From Epithemia pelagica (taxonomy: Eukaryota > Bacillariophyta > Bacillariophyceae > Surirellales > Surirellaceae), in the NCBI GenBank assembly GCA_946965045.2, contig OX337236.1, positions 3,472,001 through 3,536,000 of the forward strand: a DNA stretch of 64,000 nucleotides, written 5' to 3'. Made by a program: the position numbers and the translations under genes. Below, in pieces: positions 60,558 to 64,000 of the stretch. Each line of letters starts with the position of its first letter. Position 1 is the stretch's first letter. The notes beneath the pieces were generated by a model. That model searched no databases and was not told the origin of the DNA. It saw only the letters and a program-made list of their open reading frames with translations.

Positions 60558-63356
60558 TGAAGGGAAGAATGGAACTTGAAATTTGCAACGTACTGCATGT
60601 ATGTCCTACCATTAGCGGAACTAAAGCATTATCATTTTACTCTCAAACAGTAGTTGTATTGTTTTCTTCATGGCATTGCAACCTATAGAGATATCATGTA
60701 CACCGTTGTACTAGTAGAAAATGAAAGTTACACCATCCGGCATGAAACCGCAAACAGGAGTAAAGCCAGGCCTCGGGTAGATGTTCATGGTACCATGCCT
60801 CTCTGCTGTTGAATGGGTCGAGTAATCATGCTGTGGAAGATAATGGTTGCGTGCCTGAAACACTTGGGCTCAGTGACTCGTTTGGACGGTCGTCTTCTTC
60901 CCGACCATGCGTTGAATTGTGGGGTCCGGTCCTTCTACTAGTATGGCACATGACATTACCCCATCTCTCGATGCTTGTGGTTTCGGGTGACAGGACATTT
61001 GCGAACCCTTTGGAATTTTTGTGACACCATCGTGTTCGATATTTTCTCCAATACAGCAACTATACTTGATCATGAGGTCGGCAATTTGCATGCGTCGATC
61101 CAGCAATCAGTCTCTCCGTAGTGGCTCGTTGACAGTCCATGGGTATCGGTACATGGACATCAACAAGAACAATCGCAATACGCAAAGTTATGCCTTGCTC
61201 CTCAATGCCACTTCCGCCGAAACCTTGTTGCACGATTGCAACACTGTGGAACAGCATCAGTGTTGGATGTCGACCACTATACAACATTTGTGCCTCGTAC
61301 AGCGCCAACAAAACCACGACCCGCGCCGATCATTTCTTGGCTGTCGTCAAACAGCAGTGTTGGACCTCGATCACTACCAGAGTTGAGTCTCGTACCGACC
61401 TCAGCAGTACCAACAACAAAACCACAACCACGAATGGCGTCGATCATGTCTTGGCTGAAGTCTAGTAGAACTTGTTGTTGTTGCTATTTTTATTCTTCTT
61501 CTTCGTTGGATTCTGGTTGGTGTTGCTGCCTTGTCGTTCCACACCAACACCCAGCTTGAATCTTTGTATGTAGACTTGAAACGGCGATGCGACCTTTTCC
61601 CATAATTAATTCTTCACTAGGGAGTTGAATTGCGTTCCGTACTTCGACCCGTATTGTAGTACTGGAGAAGAATTCTGGTTCCCGTCCTAGTGTTCTTCTT
61701 TTTGTTCTTGTTTGTTGCGTACGATTTCTAGCTTGTTGCGATCAAAGTTGTCGTTGAGTATGGTGTTCTTCTTTCGTCCAGTGTGACAACAACAAATGCG
61801 GTTTGGTTGTTATAATTGCTATGGGGATCCGTCGTGGTTTCTTTCGTGGCTTGCGCTGCTGCTGCGACACTTGACGGTGTGTTTCATCCAATGCACAGTT
61901 GGTGATTGGCTGCAACGACCAAGACTTGGTAGTCGACGATATTGGGCTGTAGGAGCACTTCCCACATACAAGTCCAACGCCAAGAGAGACAAATCTCCGC
62001 ACTGTCCGCAAAGTTCTCGTCAGGGTTGACGAACATGATGCACTTCCATTTCGTCATACTAAGAGGGATCCATGTCATGTTGCGAGACACAACCAAACGT
62101 GACACCCCACTCCTAGGGAACGCAAATTTCCATTTGCACGGATTGTGGCAGTGTTTCCAGTGGTGGAAGATTGTTGTTTGGGTGGTCCGTATGTACGAAT
62201 CATCGATTTGGTTGGCACGACAACTTTGCGCAAACGGTTGTCTCGAACGGTACAAATGACATCTTGTCGTTGGTGCAACTCTGCGGTAGACGCAGTAGTA
62301 TTGTGGAATCCTGTCTAGTGATAGACACCGGTATCCTCGTCGGGTTGCCACACAAGATAGTGTGCTTCTGCTGCTTCGGGTGGATCTGGTGGTTGTGGTT
62401 GCTCCTCAGTGTTGTCGTCCCACGAAGATCGAATGCTGACACCTGGACGAATACTGGTGGGCGGTGGACAGTGTTAAGGGGCACACGAGATCCATTCTTC
62501 CTTGTCGTTTCCAGCAAACAATTGAATCGACAAGTGTGTTTTCAATCGGTACGACACGAATTGGTGCCGTGACCTGTAAGCCTGGATGACGGATGCGAAA
62601 GGCCTGAAATTGTTCCGCAAAGGACTTGTCGGCGGTGTCGGTGGCCTGTGCACAGGTGGAGGCCAAGCGCAACCAGAACAAGAACGACCCGAACCAGGAG
62701 TACCCACGAATCGTGGCAACGGGCTTGGGACAATGCTTCATCACCACCATTCTATGCTGCGTTCCCTTGTCTTTCTTGGTTGGAACGAGACTGCCACGCC
62801 CCCACAGTCAATTCGAAACAACAACCACAAGAAGAAGACAATGATGGTGATAATGACGATGATGCCAGACAGTGTTTGGCTGCATCACTTGGTTCCATTT
62901 CATTCCAGGTTTGGTTTCTTTCTCTGGTTCGTGGTAAGCCCATCGAGAAACGAGACGACATCCTCCCCAACCTTTGCTATTGCCCTTACAATTGCCTGTT
63001 TCAATGACTGGTGGGGAGAGGAAGATGACTGAGTTTTCACAAGATCACTTGTCCGTGACTGGTTGGGAAAGGTGCCAGAGATTCGGAAGAAGACAAATTA
63101 CAGATAGTGAGTGCTCACAACTGAACCGTGGATCTTCACCGCTGGGGATAAGTCCGAACCCATCAGCAATCACAAACGCCCACGATACTCCCAAGAAGGA
63201 TGCATGGTCTTCTTCATCGCGTTGCTACGGTCACGATTTGTCTCGTAACCCATCCATTTCGTCAAGATAGTCGTCGTGCTTCCAGTCCACACCCATCAAC
63301 ATCACAACGAAAGGAGCAGAGCAAACCTACGTGCGTCAAGACAGTGTCTCGATCCC
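60558..63356. repeat. Spacer K13-K14, segmental duplicate of 43420-46107
   Basis: The order of blocks is the same as between K9 and K10. Near identity begins at about 61640. The - strand ORFs of 155, 114 and 105 codons are kept at 61884, 62406 and 62200. No recognised gene is present. Confidence 0.55.
61445..61615 (-). pseudogene. LRR-family gene, 3' tail remnant
   Basis: It shares CTTGGCTGAAGTC, a GTT/CTT run, GGATTCTGGTTGG and CCTTTTCCCATAATT with the other tail scraps. Confidence 0.4.
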
Positions 63357-63363
63357 CATAAAT
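63357..63363 (+). promoter_or_regulatory. Conserved CATAAAT box of K14
   Basis: CATAAAT lies 22 nt before the ATG of K14, preceded by GATCCC and followed by TCTGCAG. Confidence 0.4.
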
Positions 63364-63385
63364 TCTGCAGTCATTGTTTAGAACC

Positions 63386-64000
63386 ATGACCACGACACTG
63401 AAAGAACAAGCACGACAGTCGGGCCTTGTCTTATCGGACGAGCCACCTGAATGGAATTTCGAGGACTGGCCTCCTCTTGAGGGTGGATGGCGTGTAGAGC
63501 ATAGTTCGGTCGTACTGAGTCATCCCGATAACAACCAAGAACAAACCGTCGTCGTGTTGGGTGGATATCGAACAGGTCAAGGCGAGCTAGATTCCATTCT
63601 TGTATTAAACTTGGCAGAATCGAACAAGCAGTGGCGAGAAGGGCCACGCATGAACCAGAAGCGTGATAGACATGCCGCTGTTGTGTGCAATGGAGGCATT
63701 TACGTGCTGGGAGGAGACAATGGAGGTTCAGATTTGAATTGCATGGAACGAATCGACGCCAATGATTTGCTTCGATCATCTTTGACAACCACCACCACGC
63801 ATGAGAGCAGTTGGACGGCATTGACATGTCGCTTATCAACGCATCGATTTGGATGTTGTGCTGTTGCGGTTCACAACCGATACATCGTTGTAATGGGTGG
63901 CCATAACAACGATGGTTATTTGTCGTCGGTGGATATTATAGATACAAACAACCACACTGTCACTGCGGGACCATCCATGACTGTTCCACGACAATTTTGT
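63386..64000 (+). CDS. Kelch-propeller protein K14, 5' part only
   Basis: The frame is open from ATG 63386 to the window end, 205 codons without a stop. The N-terminus reads MTTTLKEQARQSGLVLSDEP, with Arg replacing the Trp that is otherwise invariant in AWQSG. Blades 1-3 are complete (LGGY, LGGD, MGGH) and blade 4 begins (TVPRQFC). NNDGYLSSVDIIDTNNHTVT is close to K6, K7 and K12. The rest lies beyond the window. Confidence 0.87.
   Translation, partial: MTTTLKEQARQSGLVLSDEPPEWNFEDWPPLEGGWRVEHSSVVLSHPDNNQEQTVVVLGGYRTGQGELDSILVLNLAESNKQWREGPRMNQKRDRHAAVVCNGGIYVLGGDNGGSDLNCMERIDANDLLRSSLTTTTTHESSWTALTCRLSTHRFGCCAVAVHNRYIVVMGGHNNDGYLSSVDIIDTNNHTVTAGPSMTVPRQFC

Overview
The window looks like nuclear DNA of a diatom, most likely a pennate one. 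Coding regions are mostly uninterrupted single exons. There is a CoDi-like Ty1/copia retrotransposon, a hAT DNA transposon and two MITE-like elements, and the intergenic DNA is rich in AAC/GTT/GTC. The diatom assignment is inference; no rRNA, organelle or marker gene fixes the species.

The backbone is a tandem array of one gene family, 14 kelch-propeller copies, all on the + strand. K1 (1-427, cut by the window edge), K2 (3109), K3 (13550), K4 (17608), K5 (25963), K6 (29575), K7 (34160), K8 (38646), K9 (42163), K10 (46140), K11 (48725), K12 (54382), K13 (59322), K14 (63386, cut by the window edge). Each full copy encodes about 390-420 residues. The plan is a conserved non-kelch N-terminus (motif LKEQAWQSGL), six kelch blades forming one beta-propeller, a conserved C-terminal block (NSWCFRRLCEQQ) and a basic tail with a KRAR-like patch. 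No signal peptide or membrane segment is visible. K3, K4 and K12 carry nonsense codons.

Between the kelch genes lies a second family on the - strand: a leucine-rich-repeat protein, intact once (36333-37562) and decayed at about 16.2-16.7, 19.5-20.4 and 31.4-32.4 kb. Short 3'-tail scraps of it lie at about 1.2, 44.3, 50.8 and 61.5 kb. The ancestral unit therefore seems to be a head-to-head pair, LRR(-) <- shared intergenic -> kelch(+). In two units a small signal-peptide ORF follows the kelch gene (19084 intact, 30968 broken). Remnants resembling ankyrin and WD40 proteins occur in other spacers. The spacers are segmental duplicates of one another: 428-2935 with 49919-52640; 43420-46139 with 60558-63385; and 27.2-28.6 with 40.4-41.2 and 55.4-57.3 kb.

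Mobile DNA has entered the array repeatedly. A copia element (5565-12729, identical-looking 237-bp LTRs, 5-bp target duplication) and a 604-bp TA-flanked inverted-repeat element (12751-13354) both sit in the K3 leader. A hAT element with an intact 1058-aa transposase occupies 20699-24370. A 458-bp TAA-flanked inverted-repeat element follows K10 (47403-47860). A 137-bp retroposon-like insert flanked by 15-bp direct repeats lies in the 5' end of a dead LRR gene (32504-32640).

The most unusual feature is the array itself. Kelch copies share long, nearly identical blocks with non-neighbouring copies while differing elsewhere, as expected from gene conversion or unequal exchange among propeller blades. 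What the proteins recognise cannot be read from the sequence.
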